Shown: positions 28,552 to 44,236 of the stretch, in pieces
Position numbering within the stretch: the stretch's first letter is position 1
Layout of the letters: every line of letters begins with the position of its first letter
Source: Megachile rotundata
Lineage: Eukaryota; Arthropoda; Insecta; Hymenoptera; Megachilidae
DNA: 64,000 bases
Reading direction: 5' to 3'
NCBI RefSeq assembly: GCF_050947335.1
Contig: NW_027473864.1
Coordinates: 1-64,000, forward strand
Made by a program: the position numbers and the translations under genes
The notes under the pieces: model-generated
The model's input: only the letters and a program-made list of their open reading frames with translations
What the model was told of the DNA's origin: nothing
Database searches by the model: none

Positions 28552-31500
28552 TCTAACTCATATTATTAGCCATATTATGCTTATATGATCGATAGAACGA
28601 GAATTACTATACTCACTACTCTTAGTATTATCAATCTAACTCATATTATTAGCCATATTATGCTTATATTATCGATAGAACGACAATTACTATACTTATT
28701 ACTGTTATTATTACCAATCTAACTCGTATTATTAGACATATTATGCTTAAATGATTGATAGAGCGACAATTACTATACTTATTACACTCACTATTATCAA
28801 TCTAACTCATGTTATTAACCATATTATGCAGATATGATCGATAGAACGACAATTACTATACTTATTACTCTTATTATTATCAATCTAACTCATATTATTA
28901 GCCATATTATGCTTATATGATCGATAGAACGACAATTACTATACTTATTACTCGTATTATTATAAATCTAACTCATATTATTAGCCATATTATGCTTATT
29001 TGATCGATAGAACGACAAATACTATACTTATTACTCTTATTATTATCAATCTAATTCATATTATTAACCATATTATGCTAATATGATCGATAGAACGACA
29101 ATTACTATAATTATTACACTCACTGTTATCAATCTAACTCATATTATTAACCATATTATGCAGATATGATCGATAGAACGACATTTACTATACACATTAC
29201 TCTTACTATTATCAATCTAACTCATATTATTAGCCTTATTATGCTTATATGATCGATAGAACGACAATTACTGTACTTATTACTCTTACTATTATCAATC
29301 TAACTCATATTATTAGCCATATTATGCTTATATGATCGATAGAACGAGAATTACTATACTCACTACTCTTGGTATTATCAATCTAACTCATATTATTAGC
29401 CATATCATGCTTATATTATCGATAGAACGACAATTACTATACTTATTACTGTTATTATTATCAATCTAACCCGTATTATTAGACATATTATGCTTAAATG
29501 ATTGATAGAACGACAATTACTATAATTATTACTATTATTATTATCAATCTAACTCATATTATTAGCCATATTATGCTTATATGATCGATAGAACGACAAT
29601 TACTCTACTTATTACCCTTATTATTATCAATCTAACTCATATTATTAACCATATTATGCTTATATGATAGATAGAACGACAATTACTATACTTATTACTC
29701 TTATTATTATCAATCTAACTCATATTATTAACCATATTATGCAGATATGATCGATCACACGACATTTGCTATACCTATTACTCTTATTTTTATGAATCTG
29801 ACTCATATTATTAACCATATTATGCAGATATGATCTATAGAACTACAATTACTATACTCATTACTCTTATTATTATCAATCTAACTCATATTATTAGCCA
29901 TATTATGCTTAAATGATCGATAGAACGACAATTACTATACTTATTACTCTTATTATTATCAATCTAACTCATATTATTAGCCATATTATGCTTATATGAG
30001 CAATAGAGCTACAATTACTATACTTATTACTCTTATTATTATCTATCTAACTCATATTATTAACCATATTATGCAGATATGATCGATAGAACTACAATTA
30101 CTATACTCATTACTCTTATTATTATCAATCTAACTCATATTATTAGCCATATTATGCTTATATGATCGATAGAACGACAATTACTGTACTTATTACTCTT
30201 ATCATTATCGATCTAACTCATATTATTAACCATATTATGATGATATGATCGATAGATCTACAATTACTATACTCATTACTCTTAGTATTATCAATCTAAC
30301 TCATATTATTAGCCATATTATGCTTATATGATCGATAGAATGAGAATTACTATACTCACTACTCTTAGTATTATCACTCTAAGTCATATTATTAGCCTTA
30401 TTATGCTTATATGATCGATAGAACGACAATTACTGCACTTATTACTCTTATTATTATCAATCTAACTCATATTATTAGCCATATTATGCTTATATGATCG
30501 ATAGAACGAGAATTACTATACTCACTACTCTTAGTATTATCAATCTAACTCATATTATTAGCCATATTATGCTTATATGATCGATAGAACGACAATTACT
30601 ATACTTATTACTCTTATTATTATCAATCTAACTCACATTATTAGCCATATTATGCTTATATGATCGATAGAACGAGAATTACTATACTCACTACTCTTAG
30701 TATTATCAATCTAACTCATATTATTAGCCATATTATGCTTATATTATCGATAGAACGACAATTACTATACTTATTACTGTTATTATTATCAATCTAACTC
30801 GTATTATTAGACATATTATGCTTAAATGATTGATAGAACGACAATTACTATACTTATTACTCTTATTATTATCAATCTAACTCATATTATTAGCCATATT
30901 ATGCTTATATTATCGATAGAACGACAATTACTATACTTATTACTGTTATTATTATCAATCTAACGCATATTATTAGCCATATTATGCTTATATGATCGAC
31001 AGAACGACAATTACTCTACTTATTACTCTTATTATTATCAATCTAACTCATATTATTAGCCATATTATGCTTATATGATCGATAGAACTACAATTACTAT
31101 ACTCATTACTCTTATTATTATCAATCTAACTCATATTATTAGCCATATTATGCTTATATGATCGATAGAATGAGAATTACTATACTCACTACTCTTAGTA
31201 TTATCACTCTAACTCATATTATTAGCCTTATTATGCTTATATGATCGATAGAACGACAATTACTGCACTTATTGCTCTTATTATTATCAATCTAACTCAT
31301 ATTATTAGCCATATTATGCTTATATGATCGATAGAACGAGAATTACTATACTCACTACTCTTAGTATTATCAATCTAACTCATATTATTAGCCATATTAT
31401 GCTTATATTATCGATAGAACGACAATTACTATACTTATTACTGTTATTATTACCAATCTAACTCGTATTATTAGACATATTATGCTTAAATGATTGATAG

Positions 31501-34500
31501 AGCGACAATTACTATACTTATTACACTCACTATTATCAATCTAACTCATGTTATTAACCATATTATGCAGATATGATCTATAGAACTACAATTACTATAC
31601 TCATTACTCTTATTATTATCAATCTAACTCATATTATTAGCCATATTATGCTTAAATGATCGATAGAACGACAATTACTATACTTATTGCTCTTATTATT
31701 ATCAATCTAACTCATATTATTAGCCATATTATGCTTATATGAGCAATAGAACTACAATTACTATACTTATTACTCTTATTATTATCTATCTAACTCATAT
31801 TATTAACCATATTATGCAGATATGATCGATAGAACTACAATTACTATACTCATTACTCTTATTATTATCAATCTAACTCATATTATTAGCCATATTATGC
31901 TTATATGATCGATAGAACGACAATTGCTGTACTTATTACTCTTATCATTATCGATCTAACTCATATTATTAACCATATTATGCAGATATGATCGATAGAT
32001 CTACAATTACTATACTCATTACTCTTAGTATTATCAATCTAACTCATATTATTAGCCATATTATGCTTATATGATCGATAGAATGAGAATTACTATACTC
32101 ACTACTCTTAGTATTATCACTCTAACTCATATTATTAGCCTTATTATGCTTATATGATCGATAGAACGACAATTACTGCACTTATTACTCTTATTATTAT
32201 CAATCTAACTCATATTATTAGCCATATTATGCTTATATGATTGATAGAGCGACAATTACTATACTTTTTACTCTTATTATTATCAATCTAACTCATATTA
32301 TTAGCCATATTATGCTTATATGATCGATAGAACGACAACTACTCTACTTATTACTCTTATTATTATCAATCTAACTCATATTATTAGCCATATTATGCTT
32401 AAATGATCGATAGAACTACAATTACTATACTCATTACTCTTATTATTATCCATCTAACTCATATTATTAGCCATATTATGCTTATATGATCGATAGAATG
32501 AGAATTACTATACTCACTACTCTTAGTATTAACACTCTAACTCATATTATTAGCCTTATTATGCTTATATGATCGATAGAACGACAATTACTGCACTTAT
32601 TACTCTTATTATTATCAATCTAACTCATATTATTAGCCATATTATGCTTATATGATCGATAGAACGAGAATTACTATACTCACTACTCTTAGTATTATCA
32701 ATCTAACTCATATTATTAGCCATATTATGCTTATATGATCGATAGAACGACAATTACTATACTTATTACTCTTATTATTATCAATCTAACTCATATTATT
32801 AGCCATATTATGCTTATATGATCGATAGAACGAGAATTACTATACTCACTACTCTTAGTATTATCAATCTAACTCATATTATTAGCCATATTATGCTTAA
32901 ATGATCGATAGAACGACAATTACTATGCTTATTACTCTTATTGTTATCAATCTAACTCATATTATTAGCCATATTATGCTTATATGATCGATAGAACGAG
33001 AATTACTATACTCACTTCTCTTAGTATTATCAATCTAACTCATATTATTAGCCATATTATGCTTATATTATCGATAGAACGACAATTACTATACTTATTA
33101 CTGTTATTATTATCAATCTAACTCGTATTATTAGACATATTATGCTTAAATGATTGATAGAACGACAATTACTATACTTATTACTCTTATTATTATCAAT
33201 CTAACTCATATTATTAGCCATATTATGCTTATATGATCGATAGAACGACAATTACTATACTCATTACTCTTAGTATTATCAATCTAACTCATATTATTAG
33301 CCATATTATGCTTATATTATCGATAGAGTGAGAATTACTATACTCACTACTCTTAGTATTATCACTCTAACTCATATTATTAGCCTTATTATGCTTATAT
33401 GATCGATAGAACGACAATTACTGCACTTATTACTCTTATTATTATCAATCTAACTCATATTATTAGCCATATTATGCTTATATGATTGATAGAGCGACAA
33501 TTACTATACTTATTACTCTTATTATTATCAATCTAACTCATATTATTAGCCATATTATGCTTATATGATCGATAGAACGACAACTACTCTACTTATTACT
33601 CTTATTATTATCAATCTAACTCATATTATTAGCCATATTATGCTTAAATGATCGATAGAACTACAATTACTATACTCATTACTCTTATTATTATCAATCT
33701 AACTCATATTATTAGCCATATTATGCTTATATGATCGATAGAATGAGAATTACTATACTCACTACTCTTAGTATTAACACTCTAACTCATATTATTAGCC
33801 TTATTATGCTTATATGATCGATAGAACGACAATTACTGCACTTATTACTCTTATTATTATCAATCTAACTCATATTATTAGCCATATTATGCTTATATGA
33901 TCGATAGAACGAGAATTACTATACTCACTACTTTTAGTATTATCAATCTAACTCATATTATTAGCCATATTATGCTTATATGATCGATAGAACGACAATT
34001 ACTATACTTATTACTCTTATTATTATCAATCTAACTCATATTATTAGCCATATTATGCTTATATGATCGATAGAACGAGAATTACTATACTTATTACTGT
34101 TATTATTATCAATCTAACTCGTATTATTAGACATATTATGCTTAAATGATTGATAGAACGACAATTACTATACTTATTACTCTTATTATTATCAATCTAA
34201 CTCATATTATTAGCCATATTATGCTTATATGATCGATAGAACGACAATTACTCTACTTATTACTCTTATTATTATCAATCTAACGCATATTATTAGCCAT
34301 ATTATGCTTATATGATCGACAGAACGACAATTACTATACTTATTACACTCACTATTATCAATCTAACTCATGTTATTAACCATATTATGCAGATATGATC
34401 GATAGAACGACAATTACTATACTTATTACTCTTATTATTATCAATCTAACTCATATTATTAGCCAAACTATGCAGATATGATCGATAGAACTACAATTAC

Positions 34501-37500
34501 TATACTCATTACTCTTATTATTATCAATCTAACTCATATTATTAGCCATATTATGCTTATATGATCGACAGAACGAGAATTACTACACTCACTACTCTTA
34601 GTATTATCAATCTAACTCATATTATTAGCCATATTATGCTTATATGATCGAGAGAACGACAATTACTATACTTATTACACTCACTGTTATCAATCTAACT
34701 CATATTATTAACCATATTATGCAGATATGATCGATAGAACGACAGTTACTATACACATTACTCTTACTATTATCAATCTAACTCATATTATTAACCATAT
34801 TATGCAGATATGATCGATAGAACTACAATTACTATACTCATTACTCTTATTATTATCAATCTAACTCGTATTATTAGCCATATTATGCTTATATGATCGA
34901 CAGAACGAGAATTACTATACTCACTACTCTTAGTATTATCAATCTAACTCATATTATTAGCCCATTATGCTTATATGATCGATAGAACTACAATTACTAT
35001 ACTCATTACTCTTATTATTATCAATCCAACTCATATTATTACCCATATTATGCTGATATGATCGATAGAACGACAATTACTATACTTATTACACTCACTG
35101 TTATCAATCTAACTCATATTATTAACCATATTGTGCAGATATGATCGATAGCACGACATTTACTATACACATTACTCTTACTATTATTAATCTAACTCAT
35201 ATTATTAGCCTTATTATGCTTATATGATCGATAGAACGACAATTACTGTACTTATTACTCTTACTATTATCAATCTGACTCATATTATTAACCATATTAT
35301 GCAGATATGATCGATAGCACGACATTTACTATACTTACTACTCTTATTATTATCAATCTAACTCATATTATTAGCGATATTATGCTTATGTGATCGATAG
35401 AACGACAAATACTATACTTATTACTGTTATTATTATCAATCTAACTCATATTATTAGCCATATTATGCTTAAATGATCGATAGAACTACAATTACTATAC
35501 TCATTACTCTTATTATTATCAATCTAACTCATATTATTAGCCATATTATGCTTATATGATCGATAGAACGAGAATTACTATACTCACTACTCTTAATATT
35601 ATCACTCTAACTCATATTATTAGCCTTATTATGCTTATATGATCGATAGAACGACAATTACTATACTTATTACTGTTATTATTATCAATCTAACTCATAT
35701 TATTAGCCATATTGTGCTTAAATGATCGATAGAAAGACAATTACTATACTTATTACTCTTATTATTATCAATCTAACTCATATTATTAGCGATATTATGC
35801 TTATGTGATCGATAGAACGACAAATACTATACATATTACTGTTATTATTATCAATCTAACTCATATTATTAACCATATTATGCAGATATGATCGATAGCA
35901 CGACATTTACTATACTTACTACTCTTATTATTATCATTCTAATTCATATTATTAACCATGTTATGCTAATATGATCGATAGAACGACAATTACTATACTT
36001 ATTACACTCACTGTTACCAATCTAACTCATATTATTAACCATATTGTGCAGATATGATCGATAGCACGACATTTACTATACACATTACTCTTACTATTAT
36101 TAATCTAACTCATATTATTAGCCTTATTATGCTTATATGATCGATAGAACGACAATTACTGTACTTATTACTCTTACTATTATCAATCTAACTCATATTA
36201 TTAACCATATTATGCAGATATGATCGATAGCACGACATTTACTATACTTACTACTCTTAGTATTATCACTCTAACTCATATTATTAGCCTTATTATGCTT
36301 ATATGATCGATAGAACGACAATTACTGTACTTATTACTCTTATTGTTATCAATCTAACTCATATTATTAGCCATATTATGCTTATATGATCGATAGAACG
36401 AGAATTACTATACTCACTACTCTTAATATTATTACTCTAACTCATACTATTAGCCATATTATGCTTATATGATCGATAGAACGACAATTACTATACTTAT
36501 TACTCTTATTGTTATCAATCTAACTGATATTATTAGACATATTATGCTTATATGATCGATAGAACGAGAATTACTATACTCACTACTCTTAGTATTATCA
36601 ATCTAACTCATATTATTAGCCATATTATGCTTATATTATCGATAAAACGACAATTACTATACTTATTACTGTTATTATTATCAATCTAACTCATATTATT
36701 AGCCATATTATGCTTAAATGATCGATAGAACGACAATTACTATACTTATTACTCCTATTGTTATCAATCTAACTCATATTATTAGCCATATTATGGTTAT
36801 GTGATCGATAGAACGACAAATACTATACTTATTACTCTTATTATTATCAATCTAACTCATATTATTAACCATATTATGCAGATATGATCTATAGAACTAC
36901 AATTACTATACTCATTACTCTTATTATTATCAATCTAACTCATATTATTAGCCATATTATGCTTATATGATCAATAGAACGAGAATTACTATACTCACTA
37001 CTCTTAGTATTATCAATCTAACTCATATTATTAGCCATATTATGCTTATATGATCGATAGAACGACAATTACCATACTTATTACTCTTATTATTATCAAT
37101 CTAACTCATATTATTAGCCATATTATGCTTATATGATCGATAGAACGAGAATTACTATACTCACTACTCTTAGTATTATCAATCTAACTCATATTATTAG
37201 CCATATTATGCTTATAATATCGATAGAACGACAATTACTATTCTTGTTACTGTTATTATTATCAATCTAACTCATATTATTAGCCATATTATGCTTAAAT
37301 GATCGATAGAACTACAATTACTATACTCATTGCTCTTATTATTATCAATCTAACTCATATTATTAGCCATATTATGCTTATATGATCGATAGAACGAGAA
37401 TTACTATACTCACTACTCTTAATATTATTACTCTAACTCATACTATTAGCCATATTATGCTTATATGATCGATAGAACGACAATTACTATACTTATTACT

Positions 37501-38593
37501 CTTATTGTTATCAATCTAACTCATATTATTAGCCATATTATGCTTATATGATCGATAGAACGAGAATTACTATACTCACTACTCTTAGTATTATCAATCT
37601 AACTCATATTATTAGCCATATCATGCTTATATTATCGATAGAACGACAATTACTATACTTATTACTGTTATTATTATCAATCTAACCCGTATTATTAGAT
37701 ATATTATGCTTAAATGATTGATAGATCGACAATTACTATAATTATTACTCTTATTATTATCAATCTAACTCATATTATTAGCCATATTATGCTTATATGA
37801 TCGATAGAACGACAATTACTCTACTTATTACTCTTATTATTATCAATCTAACTCATATTATTAACCATATTATGCTTATATGATCGATAGAACGATAATT
37901 ACTATACTTATTACTCTTATTATTATCAATCTAACTCATATTATTAACCATATTATGCAGATATGATCGATCGCACGACATTTGCTATACCTATTACCCT
38001 TATTTTTATGAATCTGACTCATATTATTAACCATATTATGCAGATATGATCTATAGAACTACAATTACTATACTCATTACTCTTATTATTATCAATCTAA
38101 CTCATATTATTAGCCATATTATGCTTAAATGATCGATAGAACGACAATTACTATACTTATTACTCTTATTATTATCAATCTAACTCATATTATTAGCCAT
38201 ATTATGCTTATATGAGCAATAGAACTACAATTACTATACTTATTACTCTTATTATTATCTATCTAACTCATATTATTAACCATATTATGCAGATATGATC
38301 GATAGAACTACAATTACTATACTCATTACTCTTAGTATTATCAATCTAACTCATATTATTAGCCATATTATGCTTAAATGATCGATAGAACTACAATTAC
38401 TATACTCATTACTCTTATTATTATCAATCTAACTCATATTATTAGCCATATTATGCTTATATGATCGATAGAACGACAATTACTATACTTATTATTCTTA
38501 TTTTTATCAACCCAACTCATATTATTCGCCATATTATGCTTAAATGATCGATAGAACGACAATTTCTGTACTTATTACTCTTATTATTATGAA
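28552..38593 (+). repeat. HOR block F, 121 monomers
   Basis: The 10042-bp block contains one 82-bp monomer. The first 3 kb follows D and E (CTACTCTTGG at 29363). About 31.6-34.4 kb resembles 12.0-14.5 kb. The tail from 34528 belongs to the 20-kb duplication and pairs with 54280 onward in block H: TGATCGACAG at 34562 with 54314, TATGGTTATG near 36793 with 57044, TTCTTGTTAC at 37241 with 57492. Relative to H the tail lacks roughly four monomers between 34.8 and 35.4 kb and two near 35.65 kb. Confidence 0.78.
34943..35024 (+). repeat. 82-bp monomer with a one-base deletion
   Basis: TTAGCCACATTATG, as found in the matching copy near 54960, is TTAGCCCATTATG here, one base shorter. The next monomer starts at 35025 as TCCAACTC. 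The deletion is absent from the related copies at about 5.83 and 54.95 kb, so it arose after they separated. Confidence 0.92.
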
Positions 38594-39174
38594 TCTAACT
38601 CATATTATTAGCCATATTATGCTTATATGATCGATAGAACGAGAATTACTATACTCACTACTCTTAGTATTATCAATCTAACTCATATTATTAGCCATAT
38701 TATGCTTATATTATCGATAGAACGACAATTACTATACTTATTACTGTTATTATTACCAATCTAACTCGTATTATTAGACATATTATGCTTAAATGATTGA
38801 TAGAGCGACAATTACTATACTTATTACACTCACTATTATCAATCTAACTCATGTTATTAACCATATTATGCAGATATGATCGATAGAACGACAATTACTA
38901 TACTTATTACTCTTATTATTATCAATCTAACTCATATTATTCGCCATATTATGCTTATATGATCGATAGAACGACAATTACTATACTTATTACTCGTATT
39001 ATTATAAATCTAACTCATATTATTAGCCATATTATTCTTATTTGATCGATAGAACGACAAATACTATACTTATTACTCTTATTATTATCAATCTAATTCA
39101 TATTATTAACCATATTATGCTAATATGATCGATAGAACGACAATTACTATACTTATTACACTCACTGTTATGAA

Positions 39175-39256
39175 TCTAACTCATATTATTAACCATTTTG
39201 GCAGATATGATCGATAGCACGACATTTACTATACACATTACTCTTACTATTATTAA
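39175..39256 (+). repeat. 82-bp monomer with CATTTTGGCAG (block G)
   Basis: CCATATTGTGCAG is replaced by CCATTTTGGCAG, with one base lost and local changes. The next monomer starts at 39257. The identical form is at 58928-59009, so the event predates the 20-kb duplication. Blocks A and H keep the full-length form (near 748 and 48968). Confidence 0.93.
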
Positions 39257-39588
39257 TCTAACTCATATTATTAGCCTTATTATGCTTATATGATCGATAG
39301 AACGACAATTACTGTACTTATTACTCTTATTGTTATCAATCTAACTCATATTATTAGCCATATTATGCTTATATGATCGATAGAACGAGAATTACTATAC
39401 TCACTACTCTTAGTATTATCAATCTAACTCATATTATTAGCCATATTATGCTTATATTATCGATAGAACGACAATTACTATACTTATTACTGTTATTATT
39501 ATCAATCTAACTCGTATTATTAGACATATTATGCTTAAATGATTGATAGAACGACAATTACTATACTTATTACTCTTATTATTATCAA

Positions 39589-40916
39589 TCTAACTCATAT
39601 TATTAGCCATATTATGCTTATATGATCGATAGAACGACATTTACTCTACTTATTACTCTTATTATTATCAATCTAACTCATATTATTAACCATATTATGC
39701 TTATATGATCGATAGAACGACAATTACTATACTTATTACTCTTATTATTATCAATCTAACTCATATTATTAACCATATTATGCAGATATGAACGATCGCA
39801 CGACATTTGCTATACCTATTACTCTTATTATTATGCATCTAACTCATATTATTAACCATATTATGCAGATATGATCTATAGAACTACAATTACTATACTC
39901 ATTACTCTTATTATTATCAATCTAACTCATATTATTAGGCATATTATGCTTATATGATCGATAGAACAAGAATTACTATACTCACTACTCTTAGTATTAT
40001 CAATCTAACTCATATTATTAACCATATTATGCTTATATGATCGATAGAACGACAATTACTATACTTATTACTCTTATTATTATCAATCTAACTCATATTA
40101 TTAACCATATTATGCAGATATGATCGATCGCACGACATTTGCTATACCTATTACTCTTATTTTTATGAATCTGACTCATATTATTAACCATATTATGCAG
40201 ATATGATCGATAGATGTACAATTACTATACTTATTACTCTTATTATTATCAATCTAACTCATATTATTAGCCATATTATGCTTATATGATCGATAGAACG
40301 ACATTTACTCTACTTATTACTCTTATTATTATCAATCTAACTCATATTATTAACCATATTATGCTTATATGATCGATAGAACGACAATTACTATACTTAT
40401 TACTCTTATTATTATCAATCTAACTCATATTATTAACCATATTATGCAGATATGAACGATCGCACGACATTTGCTATACCTATTACTCTTATTATTATGC
40501 ATCTAACTCATATTATTAACCATATTATGCAGATATGATCTATAGAACTACAATTACTATACTCATTACTCTTATTATTATCAATCTAACTCATATTATT
40601 AGGCATATTATGCTTATATGATCGATAGAACAAGAATTACTATACTCACTACTCTTAGTATTATCAATCTAACTCATATTATTAACCATATTATGCTTAT
40701 ATGATCGATAGAACGACAATTACTATACTTATTACTCTTATTATTATCAATCTAACTCATATTATTAACCATATTATGCAGATATGATCGATCGCACGAC
40801 ATTTGCTATACCTATTACTCTTATTTTTATGAATCTGACTCATATTATTAACCATATTATGCAGATATGATCGATAGATGTACAATTACTATACTCATTA
40901 CTCTTAGTATTATCAA
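39589..40916 (+). repeat. Eight-monomer tandem duplication (two 664-bp copies) in block G
   Basis: The copies are 39589-40252 and 40253-40916. Both contain GACATTTACTC, AACGATCGCACGAC, GCATCTAACTC with CTATAGAAC, AGGCATATTATG with AACAAG, GATCGCACGACATTTGC with TTTTTATGAA, and GATAGATGTACAATT. Blocks A (1163-1826) and H (49383-50046) have a single copy. The last monomer of copy 1 (40170-40252) is chimeric: its front has GATAGATGTAC, but its tail is CTTATTACTCTTATTATTATC rather than the CTCATTACTCTTAGTATTATC tail of copy 2. This is the expected trace of an unequal crossover inside the monomer. Confidence 0.9.
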
Positions 40917-43900
40917 TCTAACTCATATTATTAGCCATATTATGCTTCTATGATCGATAGAATGAGAATTACTATACCCACTACTCTTAGTATTATCACT
41001 CTAACTCATATTATTAGCCTTATTATGCTTATATGATCGATAGAACGACAATTACTGTACTTATTACTCTTATTATTATCAATCTAACTCATATTATTAG
41101 CCATATTATGCTTATATGATCGATAGAACGAGAATTACTATACTCACTACTCTTAGTATTATCAATCTAACTCATATTATTAGCCATATTATGCTTAAAT
41201 GATCGATAGAACTACAATTACTATACTCATTACTCTTATTATTATCAATCTAACTCATATTATTAGCCAAATTATGCTTATATGATCGATAGAACGAGAA
41301 TTACTATACTCACTACTCTTAATATTATTACTCTAACTCATATTATTAGCCATATTATGCTTATATGATCGATAGAACGACAATTACTATACTTATTACT
41401 CTTATTGTTATCAATCTAACTCATATTATTAGCCATATTATGCTTATATGTTCGATAGAACGAGAATTACTATACTCACTACTCTTAGTATTATCAATCT
41501 AACTCATATTATTAGCAATATTATGCTTATATGATCGATAGAACGGCAATTACTATACTTATTACTCTTATTATCATCAATCTAACTCATATTATTAGCC
41601 ATATTATGCTTATATGATCGATAGAACGAGAATTACTATACTCACTACTCTTAGTATTATCAATCTAACTCATATTATTAGCCATATTATGCTTAAATGA
41701 TCGATAGAACTACAATTACTATACTCATTACTCTTATTATTATCAATCTAACTCATATTATTAGCCAAATTATGCTTATATGATCGATAGAACGAGAATT
41801 ACTATACTCACTACTCTTAATATTATTACTCTAACTCATATTATTAGCCATATTATGCTTATATGATCGATAGAACGACAATTACTATACTCATTACTCT
41901 TATTATTATCAATCCAACTCATATTATTAGCCATATTATGCTTATATGATCGATAGAACGAGAATTACTATACTCACTACTCTTAGTATTATCAATCTAA
42001 CTCATATTATTAGCCATATTATGCTTATATGATCGATAGAATGAGAATTACTATACTCACTACTCTTAGTATTATCACTCTAACTCATATTATTAGCCTT
42101 ATTGTGCTTATATGATCGATAGAACGACAATTACTGTACTTATTACTCTTACTGTTATCAATCTAACTCATATTATTAGCCATATTATGCTTATATGATC
42201 GATAGAACGACAATTACTCTACTTATTACTCTTATTATTATCAATATAACTCATATTATTAACCATATTATGCTTATATGATCGATAGAACGACAATTAC
42301 TATACTTATTACTCTTATTATTATCAATCTAACTCATATTATTAACCATATTATGCAGATATGATCGATAGAACTACAATTACTATACTCATTACTCTTA
42401 TTATTATCAATCTAACTCATATTATTAGCCATATTATGCTTATATGATCGATAGAACGACAATTACTGTACTTATTACTCTTATCATTATCGATCTAACT
42501 CATATTATTAACCATATTATGCAGATATGATCTATAGATCTACAATTACTATACTCATTACTCTTAGTATTATCAATCTAACTCATATTATTAGCCATAT
42601 TATGCTTATATGATCGATAGAATGAGAATTACTATACTCACTACTCTTAGTATTATCACTCTAAGTCATATTATTAGCCTTATTATGCTTATATGATCGA
42701 TAGAACGACAATTACTGCACTTATTACTCTTATTATTATCAATCTAACTCATATTATTAGCCATATTATGCTTATATGATCGATAGAACGAGAATTACTA
42801 TACTCACTACTCTTAGTATTATCAATCTAACTCATATTATTAGCCATATTATGCTTATATGATCGATAGAACGACAATTACTATACTTATTACTCTTATT
42901 ATTATCAATCTAACTCATATTATTAGCCATATTATGCTTATATGATCGATAGAACGAGAATTACTATACTCACTACTCTTAGTATTATCAATCTAACTCA
43001 TATTATTAGCCATATTATGCTTAAATGATCGATAGAACGACAATTACTATACTTATTACTCTTATTGTTATCAATCTAACTCATATTATTAGCCATATTA
43101 TGCTTATATGATCGATAGAACGAGAATTACTATACTCACTACTCTTAGTATTATCAATCTAACTCATATTATTAGCCATATTATGCTTATATTATCGATA
43201 GAACGACAATTACTATACTTATTACTGTTATTATTATCAATCTAACTCGTATTATTAGACATATTATGCTTAAATGATTGATAGAACGACAATTACTATA
43301 CTTATTACTCTTATTATTATCAATCTAACTCATATTATTAGCCATATTATGCTTATATTATCGATAGAACGACAATTACTATACTTATTACTGTTATTAT
43401 TATCAATCTAACGCATATTATTAGCCATATTATGCTTATATGATCGACAGAACGACAATTACTCTACTTATTACTCTTATTATTATCAATCTAACTCATA
43501 TTATTAGCCATATTATGCTTAAATGATCGATAGAACTACAATTACTATACTCATTACTCTTATTATTATCAATCTAACTCATATTATTAGCCATATTATG
43601 CTTATATGATCGATAGAATGAGAATTACTATACTCACTACTCTTAGTATTATCACTCTAACTCATATTATTAGCCTTATTATGCTTATATGATCGATAGA
43701 ACGACAATTACTGCACTTATTACTCTTATTATTATCAATCTAACTCATATTATTAGCCATATTATGCTTATATGATTGATAGAGCGACAATTACTATACT
43801 TATTACTCTTATTATTATCAATCTAACTCATATTATTAGCCATATTATGCTTATATGATCGATAGAACGACAACTACTCTACTTATTACTCTTATTATTA

Positions 43901-44236
43901 TCAATCTAACTCATATTATTAGCCATATTATGCTTAAATGATCGATAGAACTACAATTACTATACTCATTACTCTTATTATTATCAATCTAACTCATATT
44001 ATTAGCCATATTATGCTTATATGATCGATAGAATGAGAATTACTATACTCACTACTCTTAGTATTAACACTCTAACTCATATTATTAGCCTTATTATGCT
44101 TATATGATCGATAGAACGACAATTACTGCACTTATTACTCTTATTATTATCAATCTAACTCATATTATTAGCCATATTATGCTTATATGATCGATAGAAC
44201 GAGAATTACTATACTCACTACTCTTAGTATTATCAA

